Source of the DNA: Bog-756 sp963845485
GTDB taxonomy: Bacteria > Actinomycetota > Acidimicrobiia > Acidimicrobiales > RAAP-2
DNA length: 64,000 bases
Assembly: GCA_963845485.1 (NCBI GenBank)
Contig: CAWJSI010000016.1
Coordinates: forward strand, 84,894 to 148,893
Direction of reading: 5' to 3'
Every line of letters starts with the position of its first letter. The stretch's first letter is position 1. The notes beneath the pieces are model-generated. The model did not search any database and was not told where the DNA came from. It worked only from the letters and a program-made list of their open reading frames with translations. Of the stretch, positions 34,167 to 43,355 are shown piece by piece. Position numbers and translations under genes: made by a program.

Positions 34167-35576
34167 TCATTGACGGCGGATCTGCGTCCCCTCGGGGCCG
34201 TCCTCGACCACCCAGCCCGACGCTTCCAGCTCGCCACGGAGAGTGTCGGCCTCGTCCCACCGGCGTGCCGACCGGGCGTCGTCCCGGCGCCGGACCAGCT
34301 CAGCGGTGTCCGGGTCGATCTCGGTGGCCCCTCCCGAACCGAAGGCGAGACCGAGGGCCGCAGCGAGCACCAGGGCCGTATGCGCGACCCGTCGGGCCCC
34401 CGCGGCATCGCCGGCGTCGGCTGTGCCATTGGCCTGCCGCACGAGGTCGAACACGATGGCCAGGGCACCGGGCGTGTCGAGGTCGTCGTCCATGCGGGTC
34501 CGGAAGCGGGACACGGCCTCGGCGTCCACCGGTGGGTCACCGGTCGGGAGCGGACGGACCACGGGGTCGACGACCGGACCGTCCGCCAGCAGGTCGCCCA
34601 CACCGAAGCGCCGGGCCGTGCCCTCCAGACGGGCGAGGGCGGACTCGGCGTCGGCGATGGTCTTCGGGGTGACCTCGATGGGCGACCGGTAGTGGGATCG
34701 GAGCACGAGGACCCGGTAGGCACGGGCGTCGCTCCGCTCCAGCAGGTCGGTGAGGGATGTGAAGTTGCCCAGTGACTTGGACATCTTCTCGCCGTCCACC
34801 GTCACCCAGCCGTTGTGGACCCAGTGACGGGTGAACTCCCGGTCCACGGCGACGGCCTGGGCCCGTTCGTTCTCGTGGTGCGGGAAGATCAGGTCGACGG
34901 CCCCGCCGTGCAGGTCGAACCCGTCACCCAGCAAGTCGAGGGACATCACCACGCACTCGGTGTGCCATCCGGGCCGGCCCTTGCCCCACGGCGACTCCCA
35001 CGAGGGTTCGCCCTCCTTGGCCTTCTTCCAGAGGACGAAGTCGAGCGGAGAGCGCTTCTCCTCGTCGGCCTCCACCCGGGCCCCGGACCGTAGGGAGTCG
35101 AGGGGCTGGTGAGCCAGGAGGCCGTAGCCGGGAACGTCCATCACCGACAGGTAGACGCCGTCGCCCGTCTCGTAGGCCGTCCCCCGAGCCACCAGCTCCT
35201 TCACCAGATCGATCATGTGGGCCACATAAGCGGTGGCGTGGGGGGCCTCGTCCGGCCGCAGCACGCCGAGCGCGTCCATGACCTCCCACCACAGGGCCTC
35301 GTTGGCCGCGGTGAACTCGGCGATGGGCACACCCTGGGCGTTGGCCCGGGCGATGATCTTGTCCTCGATGTCGGTGATGTTGGACACGTAGGTGACGTCG
35401 AGACCCGAGAAAAGCAGGTACCGGCGGAGCACGTCGAACACCAGGGAGAACCGGCCGTGCCCCAGATGCGGTACTCCGTCCACCGTCGGGCCGCACACGT
35501 ACATGGACACCCGTCCCGGATCTCGCAGGTGGAGCGGCGCCACCTGGCCGGTGGCGGTGTCGTGGAGTTCCAGCAC
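34167..35576 (-). CDS. cysS: Cysteinyl-tRNA synthetase
   Basis: About 469 residues, class I synthetase. MYVCGPTVDGVPHLGHGR has a zinc-ligand Cys and the HIGH-type motif; ECVVMSLDLLGDGFDLHGGAVDLIFPHHENE carries the other zinc ligands; GEKMSKSLGNF is the KMSKS loop. The C-terminal helical domain (DALRxW-type) is present. I start at GTG 35576 because a TACCGT -10 lies seven bases upstream; GTG 35609 would overlap the divergent valS gene. Confidence 0.95.
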   Translation of the reverse strand: MLELHDTATGQVAPLHLRDPGRVSMYVCGPTVDGVPHLGHGRFSLVFDVLRRYLLFSGLDVTYVSNITDIEDKIIARANAQGVPIAEFTAANEALWWEVMDALGVLRPDEAPHATAYVAHMIDLVKELVARGTAYETGDGVYLSVMDVPGYGLLAHQPLDSLRSGARVEADEEKRSPLDFVLWKKAKEGEPSWESPWGKGRPGWHTECVVMSLDLLGDGFDLHGGAVDLIFPHHENERAQAVAVDREFTRHWVHNGWVTVDGEKMSKSLGNFTSLTDLLERSDARAYRVLVLRSHYRSPIEVTPKTIADAESALARLEGTARRFGVGDLLADGPVVDPVVRPLPTGDPPVDAEAVSRFRTRMDDDLDTPGALAIVFDLVRQANGTADAGDAAGARRVAHTALVLAAALGLAFGSGGATEIDPDTAELVRRRDDARSARRWDEADTLRGELEASGWVVEDGPEGTQIRRQ

Positions 35577-35582
35577 GCAGGG

Positions 35583-35589
35583 TACGGTA
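35583..35589. promoter_or_regulatory. Symmetric -10 shared by cysS and valS
   Basis: TACGGTA reads TACCGTA on the other strand, so each strand has a TANNNT hexamer over the same seven bases, inside GGGTACGGTAACCC. It lies nine bases before valS ATG 35598 and seven before cysS GTG 35576, predicting a bidirectional promoter with leaderless or nearly leaderless mRNAs both ways. Confidence 0.5.
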
Positions 35590-35597
35590 ACCCGATC

Positions 35598-38210
35598 ATG
35601 AGCGTGCACGCGACCGGTCCGTCCAGCCCGGCCACCGGACCCACCGGAATCCCCGAGAAGCCCGGCTTGGAGGGTCTCGAGGCCACCTGGTCTTCCCGGT
35701 GGGAGGCGGATGGCACCTACGCCTTCGACCGCTCGGCGACCCGTGAGCGCGTTTTCTCCATCGACACGCCACCCCCCACGGTGTCGGGTTCACTGCACAT
35801 CGGGCACGTCTTCTCGTACACCCACACCGATGCCGTGGCCCGCTTCCACCGGATGCGCGGCCGGGCCGTCTTCTACCCGATGGGATGGGACGACAACGGC
35901 CTGCCCACCGAGCGACGGGTCCAGAACTACTTCGGGGTCCGCTGTGACCCCAGCCTCCCGTTCGACCCCACCTTCGTCCCGCCGGCCCAACCGGGCAAGG
36001 ACCCGATCTCGGTCTCACGGCCCAACTTCGTGGCCTTGTGCCACCAGCTCACCGAGGAGGACGAGCAGGTCTTCGAGCAGCTGTGGCGCCTGCTCGGCCT
36101 CTCCGTCGACTGGTCCCACAGCTACGCCACGGTGTCGGACCGAGCCCAACGGGTCTCCCAGCGGGGCTTTCTGCGCCTGGTGCACCGGGGCCAGGTGGTG
36201 CAGCGGACGGCCCCCACCCTCTGGGATGTGGACTTCCGCACTGCCGTCTCCCAGGCTGAGCTAGAGGACCGCGAGCGACCCGGCGCCTACCACCGGCTGC
36301 GCTTCCCCCGGGTCGACCACGACGGTGGGGTGGACATCGAAACCACCCGTCCCGAGCTGCTGCCCGCTTGCGTGGCCCTCGTAGCCCACCCCGATGACGA
36401 GCGGTATCGCCCGTTGTTCGGCACCGAGGTCACGACCCCCCTCTTCGGCGTGCGCGTGCCGGTCCTGGCCCACGAGCTGGCCGATCCCGAGAAGGGTTCG
36501 GGGATCGCCATGATCTGTACCTTCGGCGACACCACCGACGTGGTGTGGTGGCGCGAGCTGTCCCTCCCCACCCGGACCGTCGTGGGCCGCGACGGCCGCC
36601 TCCTCCCCGTCGAGTGGGGCACCGAGGGCTGGGAGTCCGACGATCCAGGTGCGGCCGGCGTGGCCTACGCCGAACTCGCCGGCCGCACTGTCAAGCAGGC
36701 CCAGAACCGCATCGTCGAGCTCCTCGCCGGTTCGGGCGCCCTCATCGGCGAGCCCACCGCCATCACCCACCCGGTCAAGTTCTACGAGAAAGGGGAGCGC
36801 CCCCTCGAGATCGTCTCGTCCCGCCAGTGGTTCGTCCTCACGCTCCCCCTCCGGGACCGGCTGCTGGCCCGGGGCGAGGAGCTGCACTGGCATCCGCCCT
36901 ACATGGCCCACCGCTACCGGGCCTGGGTGGAGGGCCTCAACGGCGACTGGAACATCAGCCGCCAGCGCTTCTTCGGGGTCCCCTTCCCGGTCTGGTACCC
37001 GGTCGACGCGGCCGGCGAGACGGAGTTCGACCGACCACTGCTAGCCGGTGAGGACCGCCTCCCCGTCGACCCGTCGACCGACGTGCCCGACGGCTACACC
37101 GAGGACCAACGCGGACGACCCGGCGGATTCGTCGGGGATCCCGACGTCATGGACACGTGGGCCACCTCCTCGCTCACCCCCCAGATCGCCGGGGGCTGGG
37201 AGGACGACCCGGACCTCTTCGCCCGGGTCTTCCCGATGGACGTCCGCCCTCAGGCCCACGAGATCATCCGGACCTGGCTCTTCTCGACCGTGGTCCGTTC
37301 CGAGCTCGAGTTCGGCACCCTGCCGTGGACCGACGCTGCCATCTCGGGTTGGGTCCTCGACCCCGACCGCAAGAAGATGTCCAAGTCCAAAGGCGACGTG
37401 GTCACCCCGCTCCCCCTGGTCGAGAAGCACGGGGCCGACGCCGTGCGCTACTGGGCCGCGGGCGGGCGGCCCGGCACCGACACGGCGTTCGACGAAGGTC
37501 AGATGAAGGTGGGAAGGCGCCTGGCCATCAAGGTGCTGAACGCCTCACGGTTCGCCCTCGGCCGCCTGGCCGGCGACGACGGCACCGTGGTCGTCCCCGG
37601 GCCCGACTCGGTCACCTCACCCATCGACCGGGCCATGCTGGGCCGACTGGCCGAGGTGATCGACGAGGCCACCACCGCCTTCGAGTCCTACGACTACGCC
37701 CGGGCCCTCGAGCGCACCGAGACGTTCTTCTGGTCGTTCTGCGACGACTACCTCGAGTTGGTGAAGACCCGGGCCTACGGCGATGCCACCGAGGCCGGCC
37801 CGGCCTCGGCCCGGGCCGCCCTCGCCCTCGCCCTCTCGGCCCTGCTGCGACTGCTCGCCCCCATCGTCCCCTTCGTCACCGAGGAGGTGTGGTCGTGGTG
37901 GCGCACCGGCTCCATCCACACCGCGCCCTGGCCCACCCGGTCCGAGCTGGCCGACGCCCACCCCGACGGTTCGGGGCTCGTGCTCGAGGCGGCGGCCGAA
38001 GCACTCGGACAGGTGCGACGGGCCAAGACCACCGCCAAGCGCTCCATGCGGTGGCAGGTGACCACACTCACGGTGTCGGACTCCCCCGACCGGATCACCG
38101 CCCTCCTGGCTGCCGAGAGCGACCTGGCCGACGCCGGCGTGGTGGCCTCGTTGATCACCGTCGAGTCCGACCAGGCCAACGTCGAAGTGGTGCTGGCCGA
38201 CGACGAGTGA
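35598..38210 (+). CDS. valS: Valyl-tRNA synthetase
   Basis: An 870-residue class I synthetase. PTVSGSLHIGHVFSYTHTD includes the HIGH motif, and RKKMSKSKGDV is the KMSKS loop. WDDNGLPTERRVQNYFG and DVDFRTAVSQAELEDRE lead into the editing domain. The length and sequence suit the shorter ValS type without a long C-terminal coiled coil. The frame is open upstream because it crosses cysS in antisense; ATG 35598 is the first that leaves cysS intact. Confidence 0.96.
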   Translation: MSVHATGPSSPATGPTGIPEKPGLEGLEATWSSRWEADGTYAFDRSATRERVFSIDTPPPTVSGSLHIGHVFSYTHTDAVARFHRMRGRAVFYPMGWDDNGLPTERRVQNYFGVRCDPSLPFDPTFVPPAQPGKDPISVSRPNFVALCHQLTEEDEQVFEQLWRLLGLSVDWSHSYATVSDRAQRVSQRGFLRLVHRGQVVQRTAPTLWDVDFRTAVSQAELEDRERPGAYHRLRFPRVDHDGGVDIETTRPELLPACVALVAHPDDERYRPLFGTEVTTPLFGVRVPVLAHELADPEKGSGIAMICTFGDTTDVVWWRELSLPTRTVVGRDGRLLPVEWGTEGWESDDPGAAGVAYAELAGRTVKQAQNRIVELLAGSGALIGEPTAITHPVKFYEKGERPLEIVSSRQWFVLTLPLRDRLLARGEELHWHPPYMAHRYRAWVEGLNGDWNISRQRFFGVPFPVWYPVDAAGETEFDRPLLAGEDRLPVDPSTDVPDGYTEDQRGRPGGFVGDPDVMDTWATSSLTPQIAGGWEDDPDLFARVFPMDVRPQAHEIIRTWLFSTVVRSELEFGTLPWTDAAISGWVLDPDRKKMSKSKGDVVTPLPLVEKHGADAVRYWAAGGRPGTDTAFDEGQMKVGRRLAIKVLNASRFALGRLAGDDGTVVVPGPDSVTSPIDRAMLGRLAEVIDEATTAFESYDYARALERTETFFWSFCDDYLELVKTRAYGDATEAGPASARAALALALSALLRLLAPIVPFVTEEVWSWWRTGSIHTAPWPTRSELADAHPDGSGLVLEAAAEALGQVRRAKTTAKRSMRWQVTTLTVSDSPDRITALLAAESDLADAGVVASLITVESDQANVEVVLADDE

Positions 38211-38244
38211 GCGCGTCGCTGCCCACGCGCCTGCAAGCCGTCAC

Positions 38245-38997
38245 TCAGGCGAGATATACACCGAGGGCGGCGTCGGCCATCTCTTGGGGGGTCCCCTCCT
38301 GCTCGATGCGGCCGTGCACCATGATGGCGGCCCGGGTGGCCACGGACAGGGCGGTCGTCACGAACTGCTCGACGAGCAGGATGGTCATGCCCCGTGCGGC
38401 CAGCGTCCCGACCAGCTCGTAGAGCTCACCGACGATCAGGGGCGCGAGCCCCATGGACAGCTCGTCGAGGAGAAGCGCCTTGGGCGAAGTGACGAGGGCC
38501 CGGGAGATGGCCAGCATCTGCTGCTCACCGCCGGACAGGGTGCCGGCCATCTGCCGGCGCCGCTCCTTTAGGCGGGGGAACGTGTCGTAGGTCTGCTCCT
38601 CCACCTCCTTCGCTGTGATCCCGCCCCGGTAGGTCCAGATGCGCAAGTTCTCGCGTACGGTCAGATTGGGGAAGATGCCCCGGCCCTCGGGGATGGCACA
38701 GAGCCCGCTGCGGACCAGCTTCTCGGTCGGGCTCTTGCCGACGGCAACGTCGCCCACCAGCACCTGACCCGAGGTGGGGCGCATGCGGCCGTTGATGACT
38801 TTGAGCAGTGTCGACTTGCCGGCCCCGTTGGGTCCGAGCAGCGCGAAGACGCTGCCGGGGGGCACGACCAGATTGACACCGTGCAGCACCTCGATCCGAC
38901 CGTAGGCCGCCCGGACGTCGTCGATGACGATGCTCGGGGGCAGCTGGCGGGGCGGGGCGGGGTCGCCGCCGGACACCTCGGGGGCCACGTCGCTCAC
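38245..38997 (-). CDS. livF: Branched-chain amino acid-type ABC ATPase
   Basis: A 250-residue ATPase with Walker A LGPNGAGKSTL, signature LSGGEQQMLAISRAL and ALLLDELSMGLAPLIV, the last being typical of LivF. It overlaps livG by 4 bp and completes a HAAT-type importer with LivG, the fused permease and the binding lipoprotein. The solute could be branched-chain amino acids, amides or urea-like compounds. Confidence 0.92.
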   Translation of the reverse strand: MSDVAPEVSGGDPAPPRQLPPSIVIDDVRAAYGRIEVLHGVNLVVPPGSVFALLGPNGAGKSTLLKVINGRMRPTSGQVLVGDVAVGKSPTEKLVRSGLCAIPEGRGIFPNLTVRENLRIWTYRGGITAKEVEEQTYDTFPRLKERRRQMAGTLSGGEQQMLAISRALVTSPKALLLDELSMGLAPLIVGELYELVGTLAARGMTILLVEQFVTTALSVATRAAIMVHGRIEQEGTPQEMADAALGVYLA

Positions 38998-39917
38998 CCG
39001 TCACCCCCCGGCTTCGCACCGGTGGGCCCGGTAGCGCTATCTCCACTCACGCCCGATGAGGTGGTAGCCGCCGAATCGGGGCTCACCTCGCCGAGATAGG
39101 CGGCCTGGACCACCGCGTCGGTGCGGATGGAGTCCGGGGACCCCGAGGCGATGATGTCCCCGAAGTCCAGCACGTAGATGTGGTCACAGATCCGCATGAC
39201 CAGCTCCATGTCGTGCTCCACGAGCAGCACGGCCATGCCTTCGGCGGCCAGCTTGGCCAACAGGTCACCGAGCGCTTTGGACTCGGACTCGTCCAGCCCG
39301 GAGCCGGGCTCGTCGAGGAGGAGGAGGTTGGGGCCGATGGCGAGGGCACGGGCCAGCTCGACCATCCGGGCCAGCCCGGTGGACATGGTGGCCGACTGTC
39401 TGTCCCCCAAACCGGCCAAGCCCACCCCCTCGAGCAGGCGGTCGCAGCGGGCCGACGTCAGCGTGTCATCGGTGCCGGACGCGGACCCCGCACCGGATCC
39501 CTGGTCGTTGGCGCCGCGCCGCTTCCACGGCAGGGCACGCCGGAGCCGTTGCCACTGCCACCACTTGACCGAGGACTCGATACCCACCTGGACGTTCTCA
39601 CTGGCCGAGAGGGTGCCGAAGATCTCGAGGCGCTGGAACGTGCGGGCCAGTCCCAACCGGGCCCGGCGATGGGGCTTCATGGTGGTGACGTCGACATCGA
39701 ACAGGTGCACCGAACCACGGTCGGGTACCTGGAGGCCGCTGATCACGTTGAACAGCGTGGTCTTACCGGCCCCGTTCGGGCCGATGAGGCCGGTCACCGT
39801 GCCCGGCTCCACGGTCAGGGTGACGTCGTTCAGGGCCGACACGCCGCCGAAGCGGACGGCAACCTCCGAGACGGTCAGTGCGGCGCTCCGGGCGCCGTTC
39901 GGGTCAACCGGCGGCAC
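38994..39917 (-). CDS. livG: Branched-chain amino acid-type ABC ATPase
   Basis: A 307-residue ATPase with Walker A GPNGAGKTTLFNVISG, a LivG-type insert after ARTFQRLEIFGTLSASENV, and LLLLDEPGSGLDESE as Walker B. An extra segment of about 25 polar residues (GANDQGSGAGSASGTDDT) and a Ser/Thr/Gly tail lengthen it beyond the usual 255 residues. The start GTG 39917 overlaps the permease gene by 14 bp. Confidence 0.92.
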   Translation of the reverse strand: MPPVDPNGARSAALTVSEVAVRFGGVSALNDVTLTVEPGTVTGLIGPNGAGKTTLFNVISGLQVPDRGSVHLFDVDVTTMKPHRRARLGLARTFQRLEIFGTLSASENVQVGIESSVKWWQWQRLRRALPWKRRGANDQGSGAGSASGTDDTLTSARCDRLLEGVGLAGLGDRQSATMSTGLARMVELARALAIGPNLLLLDEPGSGLDESESKALGDLLAKLAAEGMAVLLVEHDMELVMRICDHIYVLDFGDIIASGSPDSIRTDAVVQAAYLGEVSPDSAATTSSGVSGDSATGPTGAKPGGDG

Positions 39918-41841
39918 GGGTCTTCCTCAGTGCTGCGGCCGCACTCACCGGCTCGCCGGTGACTGCCGGCGGCGTCCCCGCCGGCCGGCGTACCCACGGC
40001 AGGCGGAACTGGAGGAACTCCATCCCGAGGAGCCCGCCGGCGGCCCTGCCGATGAGGATGATCCCCACCCCGGCGAACAGCCCCACCCCGTTCGGCCACA
40101 GCTGGTTGAGCACCACGTAGGTGAGGGCGGCGAGGAAAGCCCCCGACACGGTGCGGATGCTCCAGATGGTGACGAAGAGCACGAAGATGATGCCCGGGAA
40201 CACGTCGAAGTCGGTGGTGCCCACCACGCCCTGCACCGTGCCGTAGAGGGCCCCGGCCAAACCGGCCATGGCCGCGGCGATGGCAAAGACCGCCACCTTC
40301 GTGAACCCGATGTTGAGGCCCACCGTGGCGTAGGCGGCCGGCGAGTCGTTGAGGGCCACCAGTCGACGGCCGAACAGGCTGCGACGGATGCTCAGGACCA
40401 CGAGGGCGGCGAGCACGAAGAATCCCGAGACCAAGAGGAACTCGGCGCTGTCGCTGCCGAAATTGATCCCGGGGACCACGATCCGTCCGATGGACACCCC
40501 ACCGCTCCCGTAGATGTGGCTGTCGGGGAAGAAGCCCGTGGCCACGGCGTCGGCGAAGGCGAAGGTGGCGAGGGCCAAATACAGGTCCCGCAGGCGGATG
40601 GTGGGCAGGGCGATGAGCGCCCCGAGGCCGGCGCACACCCCGGTGGCGGCCAGCAGCCCGAGCACCGAACCGCCGCCGGCGATCTTGCCCATGACGAACG
40701 CACCGATCCCCATGAAGGAGAACTGGCACAGCGAGACCTGGCCCGAGTACCCGGTGAGCAGGACGAGGGACAGCCCCACCATGCCGAGCGTCATGACCAT
40801 GCCGCCGAGGGTCAGCAGCGTGGTCCCTTTGACCTCGGTGTTGGAAAAGACCAGGGCGGCGACGACGGCGAGCACGAAGAAGACGGCGGCGGCCACCAAG
40901 GACTCACGCCCTCCGGCCACCCGCGGCGCCCGCATGGTGGTCAGGCGGCCGACGGCCCGCAGCCGAACCGACGGCAGCGTCACCAGGGCGATGAACAAGA
41001 AGGCCATGGGGAGGGCGTAGGTGATGTCGGGGACGAGGTTCTCCGGCACGTGGGGAAGGATGTAGTTGATGACGTAGTTCTCGGCCAGGCCGATGACGAT
41101 GGCGGCAGCGAAGGTGACCGGGATGTTCTTCAGCCGTCCGACGATCGCCGCCGCGTAGCCGTTGACCACCAGCAGGGTCATGGCCTCGATGCTGATCCCA
41201 GTGGTCTGGGTCGGGGCGAGGAGGACGCCGGCCAGGGCGGCCATCATGAACCCGAGGATCCAGCCGTACTGGCTCATCCGGTTGGGTGAGACCCCCGACA
41301 TGGCCAACAGCTCGGGGTCGTCGACCACGGCCCGGAGGGCGAAGCCGGTGCGGGTGGAATAGAAGAGGGCGCGCAGAGCAATGGCCACGGCCAGGGCCAC
41401 GCCGATGATCAGCACCTCTTGGTACTGGATGTTGATGCCGACGAAGCGGAACTGGCCCGATACCAGGTTGTTGACCTGGCGCTCGGTGGTCGGGCTCCAG
41501 ATGAGCGTGGCCATCCCGGTCAAGATGACCATAAGGCCGAGAGTGACCATGACCGGTCGCTCAGCCGACGCGCCGTGGAGCCGGCGCATCAGGACCCGCT
41601 CCACTAGGGCGCCGGCGATCGACGCCCCGATGACCAAGATGATGAGTAGCGACAACAAGACGGGCACGTTGTGGGCCGAGACCAGCTCCCAGTAGCAAAA
41701 TGCCGCCACCATGCCCACCGCACCCTGGGCGAAGTTGAAGACGCCCGAGGTGGTGTAGGTGACCACCAGGCCGGTGGCCGCGATGGCGTAGCCAGCGCCG
41801 AGCATGACCCCGAACACGGTGTACTGCAGGAAGTCGCTCAC
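39904..41841 (-). CDS. Fused LivH-LivM permease
   Basis: A 645-residue membrane protein joining the two HAAT permease halves. The first 290 residues are LivH-like (GVMLGAGYAIAATGLVVTYT, then VFNFAQGAVGMVAAF). After a basic linker (RAVGRLTTMRAPRVAGGRES) the rest is LivM-like (LLTGYSGQVSLCQFSFMGIGA, then LPTIRLRDLYLALATFAFAD). The fusion guarantees equal subunits. It follows the binding-protein gene and overlaps livG. Confidence 0.92.
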   Translation of the reverse strand: MSDFLQYTVFGVMLGAGYAIAATGLVVTYTTSGVFNFAQGAVGMVAAFCYWELVSAHNVPVLLSLLIILVIGASIAGALVERVLMRRLHGASAERPVMVTLGLMVILTGMATLIWSPTTERQVNNLVSGQFRFVGINIQYQEVLIIGVALAVAIALRALFYSTRTGFALRAVVDDPELLAMSGVSPNRMSQYGWILGFMMAALAGVLLAPTQTTGISIEAMTLLVVNGYAAAIVGRLKNIPVTFAAAIVIGLAENYVINYILPHVPENLVPDITYALPMAFLFIALVTLPSVRLRAVGRLTTMRAPRVAGGRESLVAAAVFFVLAVVAALVFSNTEVKGTTLLTLGGMVMTLGMVGLSLVLLTGYSGQVSLCQFSFMGIGAFVMGKIAGGGSVLGLLAATGVCAGLGALIALPTIRLRDLYLALATFAFADAVATGFFPDSHIYGSGGVSIGRIVVPGINFGSDSAEFLLVSGFFVLAALVVLSIRRSLFGRRLVALNDSPAAYATVGLNIGFTKVAVFAIAAAMAGLAGALYGTVQGVVGTTDFDVFPGIIFVLFVTIWSIRTVSGAFLAALTYVVLNQLWPNGVGLFAGVGIILIGRAAGGLLGMEFLQFRLPWVRRPAGTPPAVTGEPVSAAAALRKTRAAG

Positions 41842-41900
41842 TGCGCCACCCTCGTCCCCCGTCGCTTCACGTCATACCCTCCGCGTCGGGTCCGGGCCGG

Positions 41901-43214
41901 TCAGGAGGCCGGCGGCGTTATGTACTTGTAGTCGCATCGATACCCGTTGGTGCTGCTGTTGATGGGTGGGTCGTCCAGGCGCTGGTAGTTCCCGTTCGCC
42001 ACCTGGCCGATCAGATAGCAGTTCCCCACGGTCTTGGCCGCCGGATCGTTGGGGGCGATGATGTTGTCACCGCTGAATGTGGTGATCTTGGACAGCGCCT
42101 GGAGCAGGGAGCCCCGGCTGGGATTGGACCCGGCGTTCTTCAGGGCCTGGGAGAACAGTTCGCCCGAGAGCCACCCGTACAGGGTGAACAAGTCGGTCTT
42201 GAATCCCGGCGACGCCTTTTGCACCCACTTGTTGAAGGTGGCGACGGCAGGGATGGCCGCGGCGTCCTGGCCCAGGAACAGCGACGTGTTCGAGTCGAAC
42301 AGGGCCCCGTCGACTGCGGCGGGACCGCCGGCCGCCGACACCAGGTCGTTGCTGTAGTTGGCCGAGCCGAGGATCACCTGGGGGTGGAAGTTCTGCTGCT
42401 GGAGGTCCTTCAGCATGGCCGAGGCGTAGTTCTGAGGCAGTTGGGAGAGGAAGAGGATCTTGACCCCGGCGTTCTTCATGGCGATCACGTTCGGGGTGTA
42501 GTCGGTCTGGGTGACCGGCACGGTGGGGTCATAGACGATCTTGTAGCCGACCTGCTCCATGGCGTACTTCTGGCCCGACCAGTCCTTTTCCGCTGAGGCT
42601 TGGTCGGACACGACGGTTCCCACCGAGCCGATGTCCTTCGGGAACTTCTTCTTGAAGTACTGGAGCGAGCCCTCCTCCCATCCCCCGTTCAGGGGAACGG
42701 CAGAAAAGACATTGGGCAGCTGGTTGGTGGTGCCGTCGAGCACCACCGACACATTGGGCATCCCTGGGTTGGCCGCCAGGAGCTGGCCGCCGAAGTTGTC
42801 CTGCAGGGAGAACCCGCCCACCAGAGCGAAGTCGTTGGTCAGGGCGTTCTGAGTAGCCTGTTTGTTCCCCGCGCCACTGAAGTTGTCATCGGCGGAGTCC
42901 ACGACGATCTTGCGGCCGTTCACCCCCCCGGTCGAGTTCACGTAGTCGGCGTAGGCCTCGGTCCCGACGAGGGCCCCTTTGAACAGGCCGCCGATGGCCA
43001 GGGTCGAGACGTTCGCCACCCGGACCGACGTGGAGGTGATGCCGGTGTGGTCGCTGAACGCACCCGAGGGGATCTTCGAACTCCCAGATCCCGAACCCGA
43101 GGCCGTAGTGGTCGAGGACGACGACTTGGTCGAGCTGCAGGCGACCGCGGTGGTAGCCACCACCATCACCAGTGCCAGCGCGGCCAGGCGCGTTCTCCAC
43201 GTTGTTGAAACCAA
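41901..43214 (-). CDS. HAAT-type substrate-binding lipoprotein
   Basis: A 437-residue extracytoplasmic binding protein (Peripla_BP_6/LivK type). The signal ends in the lipobox TTAVAC, then a Ser/Thr-rich linker. The core has GALVGTEAYADYVNSTGGVNGRK, VGTVVSDQASAEKDW and VILGSANYSNDLV. I start at TTG 43214, which has GGGGGAACC just upstream, rather than GTG 43244. It is first in the liv gene order and determines substrate choice; the ligand is unknown. Confidence 0.9.
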   Translation of the reverse strand: MVSTTWRTRLAALALVMVVATTAVACSSTKSSSSTTTASGSGSGSSKIPSGAFSDHTGITSTSVRVANVSTLAIGGLFKGALVGTEAYADYVNSTGGVNGRKIVVDSADDNFSGAGNKQATQNALTNDFALVGGFSLQDNFGGQLLAANPGMPNVSVVLDGTTNQLPNVFSAVPLNGGWEEGSLQYFKKKFPKDIGSVGTVVSDQASAEKDWSGQKYAMEQVGYKIVYDPTVPVTQTDYTPNVIAMKNAGVKILFLSQLPQNYASAMLKDLQQQNFHPQVILGSANYSNDLVSAAGGPAAVDGALFDSNTSLFLGQDAAAIPAVATFNKWVQKASPGFKTDLFTLYGWLSGELFSQALKNAGSNPSRGSLLQALSKITTFSGDNIIAPNDPAAKTVGNCYLIGQVANGNYQRLDDPPINSSTNGYRCDYKYITPPAS

Positions 43215-43355
43215 GGTTCCCCCTTGCCATGTCGACCCGTGCACTGCTCACCTGACCTCAGTGGCGGCCACACAGAACCGGACGGCCACGAATATGTGAC
43301 TCTACGTCAGAAACTCGCCCGACTGTCTAGCACCGCAGGTCGCGGGCCGTATTGC

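Noticed and set aside
35109..35597. ValS N-terminal extension of 163 residues
   Set aside because: It lies antisense to cysS and has shadow-like composition; the ValS family begins near ATG 35598.
39178..41289. A 703-codon open frame on the plus strand across the liv genes
   Set aside because: It is antisense to well-supported livG and permease genes, its composition is Gly/His/Asp-rich as expected from codon-bias shadows, and it has no recognisable domain.
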